From the NCBI GenBank assembly GCA_904394195.1, contig CAJFNH010000063.1:1-7120 (forward strand): DNA of 7,120 nt, read 5' to 3'. The DNA is from Candidatus Gallimonas caecicola (GTDB lineage: Bacteria; Bacillota; Clostridia; Christensenellales; Borkfalkiaceae). Below are positions 1 to 6,211 of this stretch, piece by piece. Position 1 is the first letter of the stretch; the number at the start of each line of letters is the position of its first letter. Both the position numbers and the translations under genes were made by a program. A model generated the notes under the pieces. It was not told where the DNA came from. It saw nothing but the letters and a program-made list of their open reading frames with translations, and made no database searches.

Positions 1-1070
1 CGAAAAAGACGGGCGCCTCCAAGCTGTATGTGCTCGATCTGAAAAAGGAGTTCGTGGAGGACTATATTTTCCCGACCATGCAGGCGGGCGCCGTTTATGA
101 GGATAAATACCTTCTGGGCACTTCGTTTGCCCGCCCCGTCATCGCCAAGGCGATCGTGGAGATCGCCAAGAAGGAAGGGGCGGACGCCATCTGCCACGGC
201 TGCACGGGCAAGGGGAACGATCAGGTGCGCTTTGAGCTGACCATCAAGGCGTTCGCGCCCGAGATGACCATCATCGCGCCCTGGCGCATCTGGGATATCA
301 AGAGCCGTGAAGAGGAGATCGCCTATGCCGAGGCGCACGATATCCCCCTCAAGATCAACCGCGAGACCAACTATTCCAAGGATAAAAACCTGTGGCACCT
401 CTCGCACGAGGGGCTCGATCTGGAGGATCCCGCCAACGAGCCGCAGTATGAAAAGAAGGGATTTCTGGAAATGGGCGTATCGCCCATGCAGGCGCCCGAC
501 AAGCCCACCTATGTGAGCATTCATTTTGAAAAGGGCGTGCCCACCGCCATCGACGGGAAGGAGATGGGGGCGGTCGAGATCGTGGAGACGCTCAACAAGA
601 TCGGCGGCGAAAACGGCGTGGGGCTTGCGGACCTTGTGGAAAACCGCCTTGTGGGCATGAAGTCGCGCGGCGTGTATGAAACGCCCGGCGGCACCATCCT
701 CTACGAGGCGCACCGCCTTCTGGAGACCATCACGCTTGACAAGGCGACCATGCACTACAAACAGCTCATCGCCGTCAAGTTCGGCGAGATGGTGTACGAC
801 GGACAATGGTTCACCCCCCTGCGCGAGGCGCTCTCCGCATTTGTTTCCAAAACGCAGGAGACGGTCACGGGCGACGTGAAACTGCGCATCTATAAAGGCA
901 ATGTGACGAGCGCGGGCATCACTTCTCCCAACTCCCTTTACAGCGAAGATATCGCGACTTTCTCGGACGACGGCGGCGCCTATTCGCAGAAGGATGCGGA
1001 GGGCTTTATCAACCTGTTCGGGCTGCCCATCAAGGTCAAGGCGATGCTGGACGCCAAAAAACTCAAGTAA
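1..1070 (+). CDS. argG: Argininosuccinate synthase, 5' end cut off by window
   Basis: Cytoplasmic enzyme that condenses citrulline and aspartate with ATP to argininosuccinate, the penultimate arginine step. The reading frame is open from base 3 and ends at TAA 1068-1070, giving 355 visible residues. The family is about 400 residues long, so roughly 45-50 N-terminal residues, including the ATP-binding SGGLDTS loop, lie outside the window. The GTG at base 30 is an internal valine codon, not a start, because conserved sequence (KTGASKLYVLDLKKEF) runs upstream through it. The family signature HGCTGKGNDQVRF is at bases 195-233 (visible residues 65-77), followed by APWR and the citrulline/aspartate-binding region with NLWHLSHEG. 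The C-terminal helix that mediates tetramer contacts is present (GLPIKVKAML near the end). The frame is intact, and argC follows after 9 bases in the same frame. The identification is very secure. Confidence 0.97.
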   Translation, partial: KKTGASKLYVLDLKKEFVEDYIFPTMQAGAVYEDKYLLGTSFARPVIAKAIVEIAKKEGADAICHGCTGKGNDQVRFELTIKAFAPEMTIIAPWRIWDIKSREEEIAYAEAHDIPLKINRETNYSKDKNLWHLSHEGLDLEDPANEPQYEKKGFLEMGVSPMQAPDKPTYVSIHFEKGVPTAIDGKEMGAVEIVETLNKIGGENGVGLADLVENRLVGMKSRGVYETPGGTILYEAHRLLETITLDKATMHYKQLIAVKFGEMVYDGQWFTPLREALSAFVSKTQETVTGDVKLRIYKGNVTSAGITSPNSLYSEDIATFSDDGGAYSQKDAEGFINLFGLPIKVKAMLDAKKLK

Positions 1071-1079
1071 TCGTACGGT

Positions 1080-2000
1080 ATGTTCAAGGTATTCATCGAC
1101 GGGAGTGCGGGGACCACAGGTCTCCGCATTCGCGAAATGTTGGAACGGCGTGCGGATGTATCGCTCGTCACTTTGCCCGAGGCGCTGCGCAAGGATATTT
1201 CGGCGCGCAAAGATGCGCTCAACGGCGCGGACGTCGCCTTTTTGTGCCTGCCCGACGACGCCGCGCGCGAGGCGGCGGCATTGGTGGAGAATGAGCGCAC
1301 GATCGTCATCGACGCCTCCACCGCGCACCGCACTTCTCCCGGCTGGGCGTACGGCTTTCCCGAACTCTCCGCCCGGCACCGCGCAGCCATCGCAAACGGC
1401 AGGCGCATCGCCAATCCCGGGTGTTATGCTTCCGGTTTCATCGCGCTCGTCTACCCGCTTGTGGCGGCGGGCGTCGCCGCGCCCGACTATCCCTTTGTCT
1501 GCCATGCCGTCAGCGGCTATTCGGGTGCCGGGAAGAAGGGGATCGCCGAATACGAGGCGGCGGACCGCCCGATGCAGTACGATACGCCGCGGCTGTACGC
1601 CCTTACACAGCAACACAAACATCTGCCCGAGATGACGGCAGTGTGCGGCCTGACGCGTACGCCCGTGTTCGATCCCTATGTCTGCGACTATTACTGCGGA
1701 ATGACGGTCACCGTCCCGCTCTTTGCCGACCTGCTCGCAAAAAGGGTGACGGCGGCGGACGTGAAGGAGCTGCTCACGGCGCACTATGCGGGACAGCGAT
1801 TTGTAGCTGTGGCGCAGGAGGATGGCTACATCGCAGCCAACACATTGAGCGGCACCAACCGCATGGAGCTGCTCGTCAACGGCAACAATGAGCGCATCCT
1901 GCTCACGGCGCGGCTGGACAACCTCGGAAAAGGGGCGTCCGGTGCGGCAATTCAGAATATGAATATCGCGCTCGGACTTGACGAAGGCGTTTCATTGTGA
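1080..2000 (+). CDS. argC: N-acetyl-gamma-glutamyl-phosphate reductase, short (type 2) form
   Basis: NADPH-dependent reductase that converts N-acetylglutamyl phosphate (the ArgB product) to N-acetylglutamate semialdehyde (the ArgD substrate). It has 306 residues. The N-terminal nucleotide-binding loop reads FIDGSAGTTGLRI (residues 5-17), and the catalytic cysteine is C115 in NPGCYASG. HAVSGYSGAGKKG (142-154) and the C-terminal DNLGKGASGAAIQNMNIALG (280-299) are also conserved. The GTTGLRI loop and the length near 306 mark the short ArgC class rather than the roughly 345-residue class with GASGYTG found in Bacillus and E. coli. The ATG is fixed by homology: the first beta strand begins at residue 3. 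No clear Shine-Dalgarno site precedes it, and the start lies 9 bases after the argG stop in the same frame, so coupled re-initiation is likely. Its last codons carry a promoter-like sequence for argJ. The frame is intact. Confidence 0.96.
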   Translation: MFKVFIDGSAGTTGLRIREMLERRADVSLVTLPEALRKDISARKDALNGADVAFLCLPDDAAREAAALVENERTIVIDASTAHRTSPGWAYGFPELSARHRAAIANGRRIANPGCYASGFIALVYPLVAAGVAAPDYPFVCHAVSGYSGAGKKGIAEYEAADRPMQYDTPRLYALTQQHKHLPEMTAVCGLTRTPVFDPYVCDYYCGMTVTVPLFADLLAKRVTAADVKELLTAHYAGQRFVAVAQEDGYIAANTLSGTNRMELLVNGNNERILLTARLDNLGKGASGAAIQNMNIALGLDEGVSL

Positions 2001-2006
2001 TATAAT
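1978..2006 (+). promoter_or_regulatory. Candidate internal sigma-70/sigma-A promoter before argJ
   Basis: The -35 box TTGACG (1978-1983, 5 of 6 consensus) and the -10 box TATAAT (2001-2006, 6 of 6) are separated by exactly 17 bases. A TG one base upstream of the -10 box (1998-1999) makes it an extended -10. The -35 box lies in the last codons of argC, the TG belongs to the argC stop codon TGA, and the local sequence is AT-rich in a GC-rich region. Expected initiation is near 2012-2014, which would give argJ a leader of only about 10-12 bases and cut into its Shine-Dalgarno site. Activity is inferred, not shown. Confidence 0.55.
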
Positions 2007-2009
2007 AGC

Positions 2010-2014
2010 AAGGA
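2010..2014 (+). promoter_or_regulatory. Ribosome binding site of argJ
   Basis: AAGGA lies nine bases before the ATG at 2024, in the 23-base gap after argC, and supports that start. It would be fully present on readthrough mRNA from argC but largely missing on mRNA started from the internal promoter just upstream. Confidence 0.7.
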
Positions 2015-2023
2015 TAAAAAACT

Positions 2024-3238
2024 ATGCTCAAAGAGGTTTCGGGCGGCGTATGTGCGCCCAAGGGATTCAAAGCGAGCGGCATCCACTGCGGGATCCGCAA
2101 AAATAAGGTCAAAAAAGATCTTGCACTCATCGTTTCCGACGTACGGTGTGCGACGGCATGCGTCTACACGACCAACCTCGTCAAAGGCGCGCCCATCCTT
2201 GTCACGCAGAAGCATGTCGCGGACGGGTATGCGCAGGCGGTCATCGTCAACAGCGGCAACGCCAATACCTGCAATGCGGACGGCGTACAGATCGCCGAAG
2301 AGATGTGCGCGCTCGTGCAGGAATATACGGGCATCGCGGCGGAAGATGTCGTCGTTGCATCGACGGGCGTCATCGGTCAGCCGCTCTCCGTGGCGCCCAT
2401 TGCGGCAGGTATGGCGCAGCTCGTTGCGGGGTTGGGCGACAACAGCGACGGTGCGGCGGAAGCCATCATGACGACGGACACCGTCAGAAAACAGATCGCA
2501 TTTTCCTTTATGCTGGACGGGAAGGAGTGCAGGATCGGCGCCATCTGCAAGGGCGTGGGCATGATCTGCCCCAATATGGCGACTATGCTCATGTTCGTCA
2601 CGACGGACGCTGCCATATCGCCCGCAATGCTGCAAAAGGCGCTCGCCGCCGATGTGAAGAAGTCGCTCAACATGCTCTCCGTCGACAGGGATACGTCCAC
2701 CAACGATACGCTCTGCGTCATGGCGAGCGGACTCGCGGGCAATGCGCCCATCGTGCAGCAGGATGCCTCTTATCGCGCCTTCTGCCGGGCACTCAATGCC
2801 GTGACGACCGCCATGTGCAGGATGCTTGCGGCGGACGGCGAGGGCGCCACCAAGCTCATCGAATGCCGCGTGGAGGGGGCGCGCAGCCTTACACAGGCGC
2901 GCCTTTGCGCCAAAGCGGTCGTCAATTCCAACCTTGTCAAGGCGGCAATGTTCGGTGCGGACGCCAACTGGGGCAGAGTGCTGTGCGCGCTCGGCTATTC
3001 GGGCGCGGGCATTGATCCGGACGCCGTGGGCGTCGTGTTCCGTTCGGCATCCGGCGCTGTGGAAGTGTGCGTGAACGGGCGCGGCGTGCCTTTTTCCGAA
3101 GAGCAGGCAAAGCGCGTGCTTTCGGAGAGCGAAGTGGATATCTGCGTGACCCTCGGCGACGGGCACTACCATGCAACGGCGTGGGGATGCGATCTCACTT
3201 ATGACTATGTAAAGATCAACGGAGATTACAGAACGTGA
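2024..3238 (+). CDS. argJ: Ornithine acetyltransferase / N-acetylglutamate synthase (ArgJ precursor)
   Basis: Transfers the acetyl group of N-acetylornithine to glutamate, releasing ornithine and regenerating N-acetylglutamate. Some family members also use acetyl-CoA, and the sequence does not settle which type this is. It has 404 residues, the normal length. Family members cleave themselves into alpha and beta chains before the threonine of ATML; here that is A186/T187 in PNMATML, so T187 is the predicted nucleophile at the new N-terminus of the beta chain. GGVCAPKGF (7-15), NSGNAN (76-81), STGVIG (113-118), SVDRDTSTNDT (219-229) and the C-terminal GANWGRVLCALGYSG-like stretch all fit the family. 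Cysteine occupies two positions that usually hold other small residues (C10 and C182). The stop codon overlaps the argB start. No argA-type synthase is visible, which fits a cyclic acetyl-recycling pathway. Confidence 0.97.
   Translation: MLKEVSGGVCAPKGFKASGIHCGIRKNKVKKDLALIVSDVRCATACVYTTNLVKGAPILVTQKHVADGYAQAVIVNSGNANTCNADGVQIAEEMCALVQEYTGIAAEDVVVASTGVIGQPLSVAPIAAGMAQLVAGLGDNSDGAAEAIMTTDTVRKQIAFSFMLDGKECRIGAICKGVGMICPNMATMLMFVTTDAAISPAMLQKALAADVKKSLNMLSVDRDTSTNDTLCVMASGLAGNAPIVQQDASYRAFCRALNAVTTAMCRMLAADGEGATKLIECRVEGARSLTQARLCAKAVVNSNLVKAAMFGADANWGRVLCALGYSGAGIDPDAVGVVFRSASGAVEVCVNGRGVPFSEEQAKRVLSESEVDICVTLGDGHYHATAWGCDLTYDYVKINGDYRT
3221..3224 (+). promoter_or_regulatory. Ribosome binding site deciding the GTG start of argB
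   Basis: GGAG within the last codons of argJ lies ten bases before GTG 3235-3237. That GTG overlaps the argJ stop TGA (3236-3238), an arrangement typical of translational coupling. Confidence 0.6.
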
Positions 3239-4092
3239 TCGGAAAGGAAGCACAGGCAGAATTTCTCCTGGAGGCAATGCCCTACATCGAGAAATATCAG
3301 AATAAGATCCTCGTCGTAAAGTATGGCGGAAATGCCATGACGGATGACGAACTCAAGCAGCTTGTCATGCGCGACATGACGCTTTTGCGCTTCGTCGGCA
3401 TCAAGGTCGTGCTTGTTCACGGCGGCGGACCGGAGATCTCCCAGACCCTCCGGCGCATGGGCATCCAATCCCGCTTTGTGAACGGTCTGCGCTATACCGA
3501 CGAGGAGACGGCAGAAGTCGTGCGCATGGTGCTTGCGGGCAAGGTCAACAAGAGCCTCGTGCACATGCTCGGCGCGCTGGGCGCCCGGGCGATCGGCATT
3601 TCCGGCATTGACGGAAACCTGCTCAAGTGCAGCAAGGAGAGCGAGGAGCTCGGCTTTGTCGGCAGGATCGAACGGGTGGATACCCACATCATCACAAGCT
3701 GTCTGGACGCGGGCTATCTTCCCGTCATTTCTACCGTAGGATATGACGATGAGGGCAATATCTACAACGTCAACGCCGATACGGCGGCATCCGCCATTGC
3801 GGGCGCCCTCAAGGCGGAGAGCCTCATCCTTATGACGGACGTGCGGGGACTTCTGCGCTCGTGCGACGACGAAAGCAGTCTCATCAAAAAGGTGTATGTG
3901 TCCGACATTCCGTCGCTCGTCAAGGAGGGCGTCATATCGGGGGGGATGATCCCCAAGGTGCATTGCTGCCGCGACGCCATCCGCAACGGCGTAGGGCGCG
4001 TGTTCATCACGGACGGCAGGGTAAAACATTCCATATTGCTCGAGCTTCTCTCGGACGAGGGGCTGGGTACGATGTTCGTAAAAGGTGACTGA
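3235..4092 (+). CDS. argB: N-acetylglutamate kinase, arginine-inhibitable type
   Basis: Phosphorylates the gamma-carboxylate of N-acetylglutamate with ATP; this is usually the feedback-controlled step when argJ recycles the acetyl group. It has 285 residues of the amino-acid kinase fold. VVKYGGNAM (27-35) supplies the phosphate-binding lysine K29. VHGGGPEIS (61-69) binds substrate, YNVNAD (177-182) gives N178 and D182, and K241 in GGMIPKV is the second active-site lysine. About 22 residues precede the first beta strand (EAQAEFLLEAMPYIEKYQ), matching the N-terminal helix of the hexameric, arginine-inhibited enzymes and absent from the shorter E. coli enzyme. The C-terminal HSILLELLSDEGLGTM (265-280) matches the arginine-site signature. 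The GTG start is chosen because of the GTGA overlap with argJ and the upstream GGAG. Inhibition by arginine is inferred from family. Confidence 0.96.
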   Translation: MIGKEAQAEFLLEAMPYIEKYQNKILVVKYGGNAMTDDELKQLVMRDMTLLRFVGIKVVLVHGGGPEISQTLRRMGIQSRFVNGLRYTDEETAEVVRMVLAGKVNKSLVHMLGALGARAIGISGIDGNLLKCSKESEELGFVGRIERVDTHIITSCLDAGYLPVISTVGYDDEGNIYNVNADTAASAIAGALKAESLILMTDVRGLLRSCDDESSLIKKVYVSDIPSLVKEGVISGGMIPKVHCCRDAIRNGVGRVFITDGRVKHSILLELLSDEGLGTMFVKGD

Positions 4093-4114
4093 TCTTCTTT
4101 CGTCACCTATTTTT
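4083..4114 (+). terminator. Candidate weak terminator or attenuator between argB and argD
   Basis: AGGTGAC (4083-4089) and GTCACCT (4102-4108) form a perfect 7-bp stem around a 12-base loop. TTTTT follows at 4110-4114, and an A-run lies upstream (4080-4083). The structure covers the last argB codons and stop, and ends nine bases before the argD ribosome binding site. The stem is short and the T-run only five long, so partial termination, attenuation or mRNA processing is more likely than full termination, given that the arg operon continues. Confidence 0.45.
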
Positions 4115-4122
4115 ACGATTAT

Positions 4123-4128
4123 AAGGAG
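4123..4128 (+). promoter_or_regulatory. Ribosome binding site deciding the argD start
   Basis: AAGGAG lies four bases before ATG 4133, a somewhat tight spacing. It supports that ATG over the in-frame GTG at 4085, which lies inside argB, has no such site and would add 16 non-conserved residues. Confidence 0.75.
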
Positions 4129-4132
4129 TATC

Positions 4133-5296
4133 ATGGATTTTCAGACCATCAGAAAGCTGGACGGCGAATATCTTGCCGCGACGTATGCGCGCTATCCCGT
4201 TGCGCTCGTCGGCGGGAAAAATGCCACGCTCGTCGACAGCGAAGGAAAACAGTATATCGATTTCGGCGCGGGCATCGCCGTCAACATCTTCGGCGCCAAC
4301 GATGAGCAGTGGAAGGCTGCCGTCATCGAACAGCTCGGAAAGATCCAGCATGTGAGCAATTATTACTATGCGGAGCCGCAGGTGCGCCTCGCGCAGATGT
4401 TGTGCGAACGCACGGGGGCAAAGCGGGTATTCTTTTCCAACTCGGGCGGGGAGGCAAACGAGTGCGCGCTCAAGGCGGCGCGCAAGTATTCCTTCATGAA
4501 GTACGGTGAGGGCAGGAGCCGTATCGTATCGCTCAAAAACAGTTTTCACGGGCGCACGCTCTTTACGCTCACCGCAACGGGACAGGATGAATTTCACAGA
4601 TATTTTTCTCCCTTCGTGCCCGAAGTCGCCTATGCCGCCCCCGATATGGAGGAGGTCGTGCGCGCAGCGGACGGGAGAGCTTGCGCCGTCATCATCGAGT
4701 GCGTGCAGGGGGAGAGCGGCGTCAGCGCCCTGCCCAAGGCCTTCGTGCAGGCGCTCTCGCACTGGTGCAGCGAAAACGACGTGCTGCTCATCTGCGACGA
4801 AGTGCAGTGCGGAAACGGCAGGTGCGGCACGTTGTATGCCTATGAACAGTATGGTATCACGCCCGATATCGTCACCACGGCAAAGGGACTGGCGGGAGGG
4901 CTTCCCATCGGCGCCTGCCTCTTTTTCGAGCGCGCCGAGAACGCCTTTTCGGCGGGGGATCACGGCTCGACCTTCGGCGGCAATCCCGTCTCCTGCGCGG
5001 CGGCGTGCAACGTCATCGGACGGCTCACCCCCGAGTTCTTGCTCGAAGTGCAGGGCAAAGCCGCCTATCTGCGGGCGAAACTCAAGAACTTTGACGGCGT
5101 CAGGGCGGTCACGGGCCTGGGCATGATGATCGGGCTGGAGCTTGAAAAGGACGCCAAACAGGTGGCGGCGGCATGTCTGGAGCGGGGGCTGCTCGTGCTC
5201 ACGGCGCACAGCCGTCTGCGCCTTGTTCCGCCGCTCACCATTTCAAAGACGGAGATGGACGAGGGACTGTCCATTCTGAAGGAGGTACTTGCATGA
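4133..5296 (+). CDS. argD: Acetylornithine aminotransferase
   Basis: PLP enzyme that moves an amino group from glutamate to N-acetylglutamate semialdehyde, giving N-acetylornithine. It has 387 residues from the ATG at 4133, the usual length for class-III ArgD. NSGGEANE (103-110) forms the phosphate-binding turn and SFHGRT (137-142) the PLP-stacking region. ECVQGESGV (189-197) is conserved, and D222 in ICDEVQCGNGR (220-230) contacts the PLP pyridine nitrogen. K251 in TTAKGLAGG is the Schiff-base lysine, and STFGGNPVSCAAA follows as expected. The cysteines in DEVQCGNGRCG replace residues that are often threonine, but such variants occur in the family. Related class-III aminotransferases share this fold, and many ArgD enzymes also act on succinyl-diaminopimelate; the operon position makes ArgD the clear choice. 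The last four bases overlap the argF start (ATGA). Confidence 0.95.
   Translation: MDFQTIRKLDGEYLAATYARYPVALVGGKNATLVDSEGKQYIDFGAGIAVNIFGANDEQWKAAVIEQLGKIQHVSNYYYAEPQVRLAQMLCERTGAKRVFFSNSGGEANECALKAARKYSFMKYGEGRSRIVSLKNSFHGRTLFTLTATGQDEFHRYFSPFVPEVAYAAPDMEEVVRAADGRACAVIIECVQGESGVSALPKAFVQALSHWCSENDVLLICDEVQCGNGRCGTLYAYEQYGITPDIVTTAKGLAGGLPIGACLFFERAENAFSAGDHGSTFGGNPVSCAAACNVIGRLTPEFLLEVQGKAAYLRAKLKNFDGVRAVTGLGMMIGLELEKDAKQVAAACLERGLLVLTAHSRLRLVPPLTISKTEMDEGLSILKEVLA
5279..5285 (+). promoter_or_regulatory. Strong ribosome binding site of argF
   Basis: AAGGAGG, a full match to the anti-Shine-Dalgarno core, lies inside the last argD codons seven bases before ATG 5293. It fixes the argF start and rules out the longer in-frame reading from 5173. 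Confidence 0.85.
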
Positions 5297-6195
5297 AACA
5301 TCTTTTAAAGCTCGCCGACCTTTCGCGCGAGGAGATCTTATCCATTCTCAATCTTGCCGATCAGCTCAAGTATGAGCGCAAGCACGGCGTATTCAAAAAA
5401 TATCTCGAGGGCAAAAAACTGGGCATGATCTTCCAGAAGTCCTCCACGCGTACGCGCGTCTCCTTTGAGGTGGGCATGTACGAACTGGGCGGACAGGCGC
5501 TGTTCCTGTCCAACCGCGACCTGCAGATCGGCCGCGGCGAGCCCGTGCAGGATACGGCGCGCGTGCTCTCGCGCTATCTTGACGGCATCATGATCCGCAC
5601 CTTTGCCCAGCAGGAGGTGGAGGACCTTGCAAAGTACGGCTCCATCCCCGTCATCAACGGGCTGACCGACTACTGTCATCCCTGCCAGGTGCTTGCCGAT
5701 CTCATGACCATCCGTGAGCGCAAGGGCATGTTCAAGGGACTCAAGATGTGCTTTATCGGCGACGGAAACAACATGGCGAACTCCCTGATGGTGGGCGCCG
5801 TCCGCACGGGCATGTCCTTTGCCATCGCCTGTCCCGAAGGGTATGAGCCGGATGCAAAGCTCATGGCATGGGCGAAGGAGAACGGCTCGTTTACGCTCAC
5901 GCACAGCGTGGAAGAGGCCGCTGCGGACGCCGACGTGCTCTACACCGACGTATGGGCGTCCATGGGACAGGAGGAGGAGAAGGCAAAGCGCGAGCAGGCC
6001 TTTGCGGGTTTCCAGATCAATGATCGACTCATGGCGCTTGCCAAAAAAGATGCGATGGTGCTGCATTGCCTGCCCGCGCACCGCGGCGAGGAGATCACCG
6101 CCGAGGTATTCGAGGCGCATGCGGATGAGATCTTTGAAGAGGCGGAAAACAGGCTGCATGCCCAGAAAGCGGTCATGTGCAAGGTGATGAAATAA
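5293..6195 (+). CDS. argF: Ornithine carbamoyltransferase
   Basis: Joins carbamoyl phosphate to ornithine to give citrulline; normally a cytoplasmic trimer. It has 300 residues, a typical anabolic length. The carbamoyl-phosphate loop SSTRTR is at residues 50-55 (S51-T52-R53-T54-R55) and HPCQ at 129-132. The ornithine-binding loop is DVWASMG (219-225), and the conserved HCLPAHRG (258-265) carries C259. The SMG loop and HCLPAHRG separate it from aspartate carbamoyltransferase and from the acetyl- or succinyl-ornithine transcarbamylases of some Bacteroidetes and Xanthomonads. ATG 5293 is chosen because of the strong upstream AAGGAGG and the ATGA overlap with the argD stop, which implies translational coupling. 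Its neighbours are biosynthetic and no arcA or arcC is present, so the anabolic role is favoured over the arginine deiminase pathway. Confidence 0.97.
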   Translation: MKHLLKLADLSREEILSILNLADQLKYERKHGVFKKYLEGKKLGMIFQKSSTRTRVSFEVGMYELGGQALFLSNRDLQIGRGEPVQDTARVLSRYLDGIMIRTFAQQEVEDLAKYGSIPVINGLTDYCHPCQVLADLMTIRERKGMFKGLKMCFIGDGNNMANSLMVGAVRTGMSFAIACPEGYEPDAKLMAWAKENGSFTLTHSVEEAAADADVLYTDVWASMGQEEEKAKREQAFAGFQINDRLMALAKKDAMVLHCLPAHRGEEITAEVFEAHADEIFEEAENRLHAQKAVMCKVMK

Positions 6196-6198
6196 AGC

Positions 6199-6202
6199 GG
6201 AG
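6199..6202 (+). promoter_or_regulatory. Ribosome binding site of carA
   Basis: GGAG nine bases before ATG 6212, in the 16-base gap after the argF stop, supports that start. Confidence 0.65.
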
Positions 6203-6211
6203 AACGCAGAT

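Noticed and set aside
30..32. GTG as the start of argG
   Set aside because: Conserved argininosuccinate synthase sequence continues upstream in frame to the window edge, and the N-terminal ATP-binding domain would be missing.
518..535. TTCATTTTGAA in argG as an operator-like palindrome
   Set aside because: It is deep inside the coding region, in reversed half-site order, and is explained by the codons for SIHFEK.
736..764. TTGACA inside argG as a promoter -35 box
   Set aside because: No acceptable -10 box lies 16-18 bases downstream; the nearest candidate (TACAAA) leaves a spacer of only 14.
1950..1966. ATTCA-GAATA-TGAAT inverted repeat just upstream of the internal promoter, considered as an ArgR operator
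   Set aside because: The half-sites are in the opposite order to a canonical ARG box (TGAAT...ATTCA), and the sequence encodes the conserved AIQNMNI of ArgC, so coding constraint explains it.
4097..4125. TATAAG before argD as a promoter -10 box
   Set aside because: There is no -35 match at proper spacing, and the AT-rich stretch is already explained by the hairpin T-run and the ribosome binding site.
4085..4132. Upstream GTG start for argD, adding 16 residues
   Set aside because: It lies inside argB, has no Shine-Dalgarno site and adds non-conserved residues; ATG 4133 has AAGGAG just before it.
1952..5209. Long minus-strand open frames (441, 302 and 368 codons) opposite argJ, argB and argD, with similar ones opposite argF and carA
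   Set aside because: They mirror the plus-strand genes, as expected in GC-rich coding DNA where stop codons are rare on the opposite strand. Their translations are rich in Arg, His and Ala and show no recognised family, while every plus-strand gene is a clear family match.
5173..5292. Upstream start for argF, adding 40 residues
   Set aside because: The extra stretch is the argD sequence read in another frame; AAGGAGG and ATG 5293 give the standard family N-terminus.
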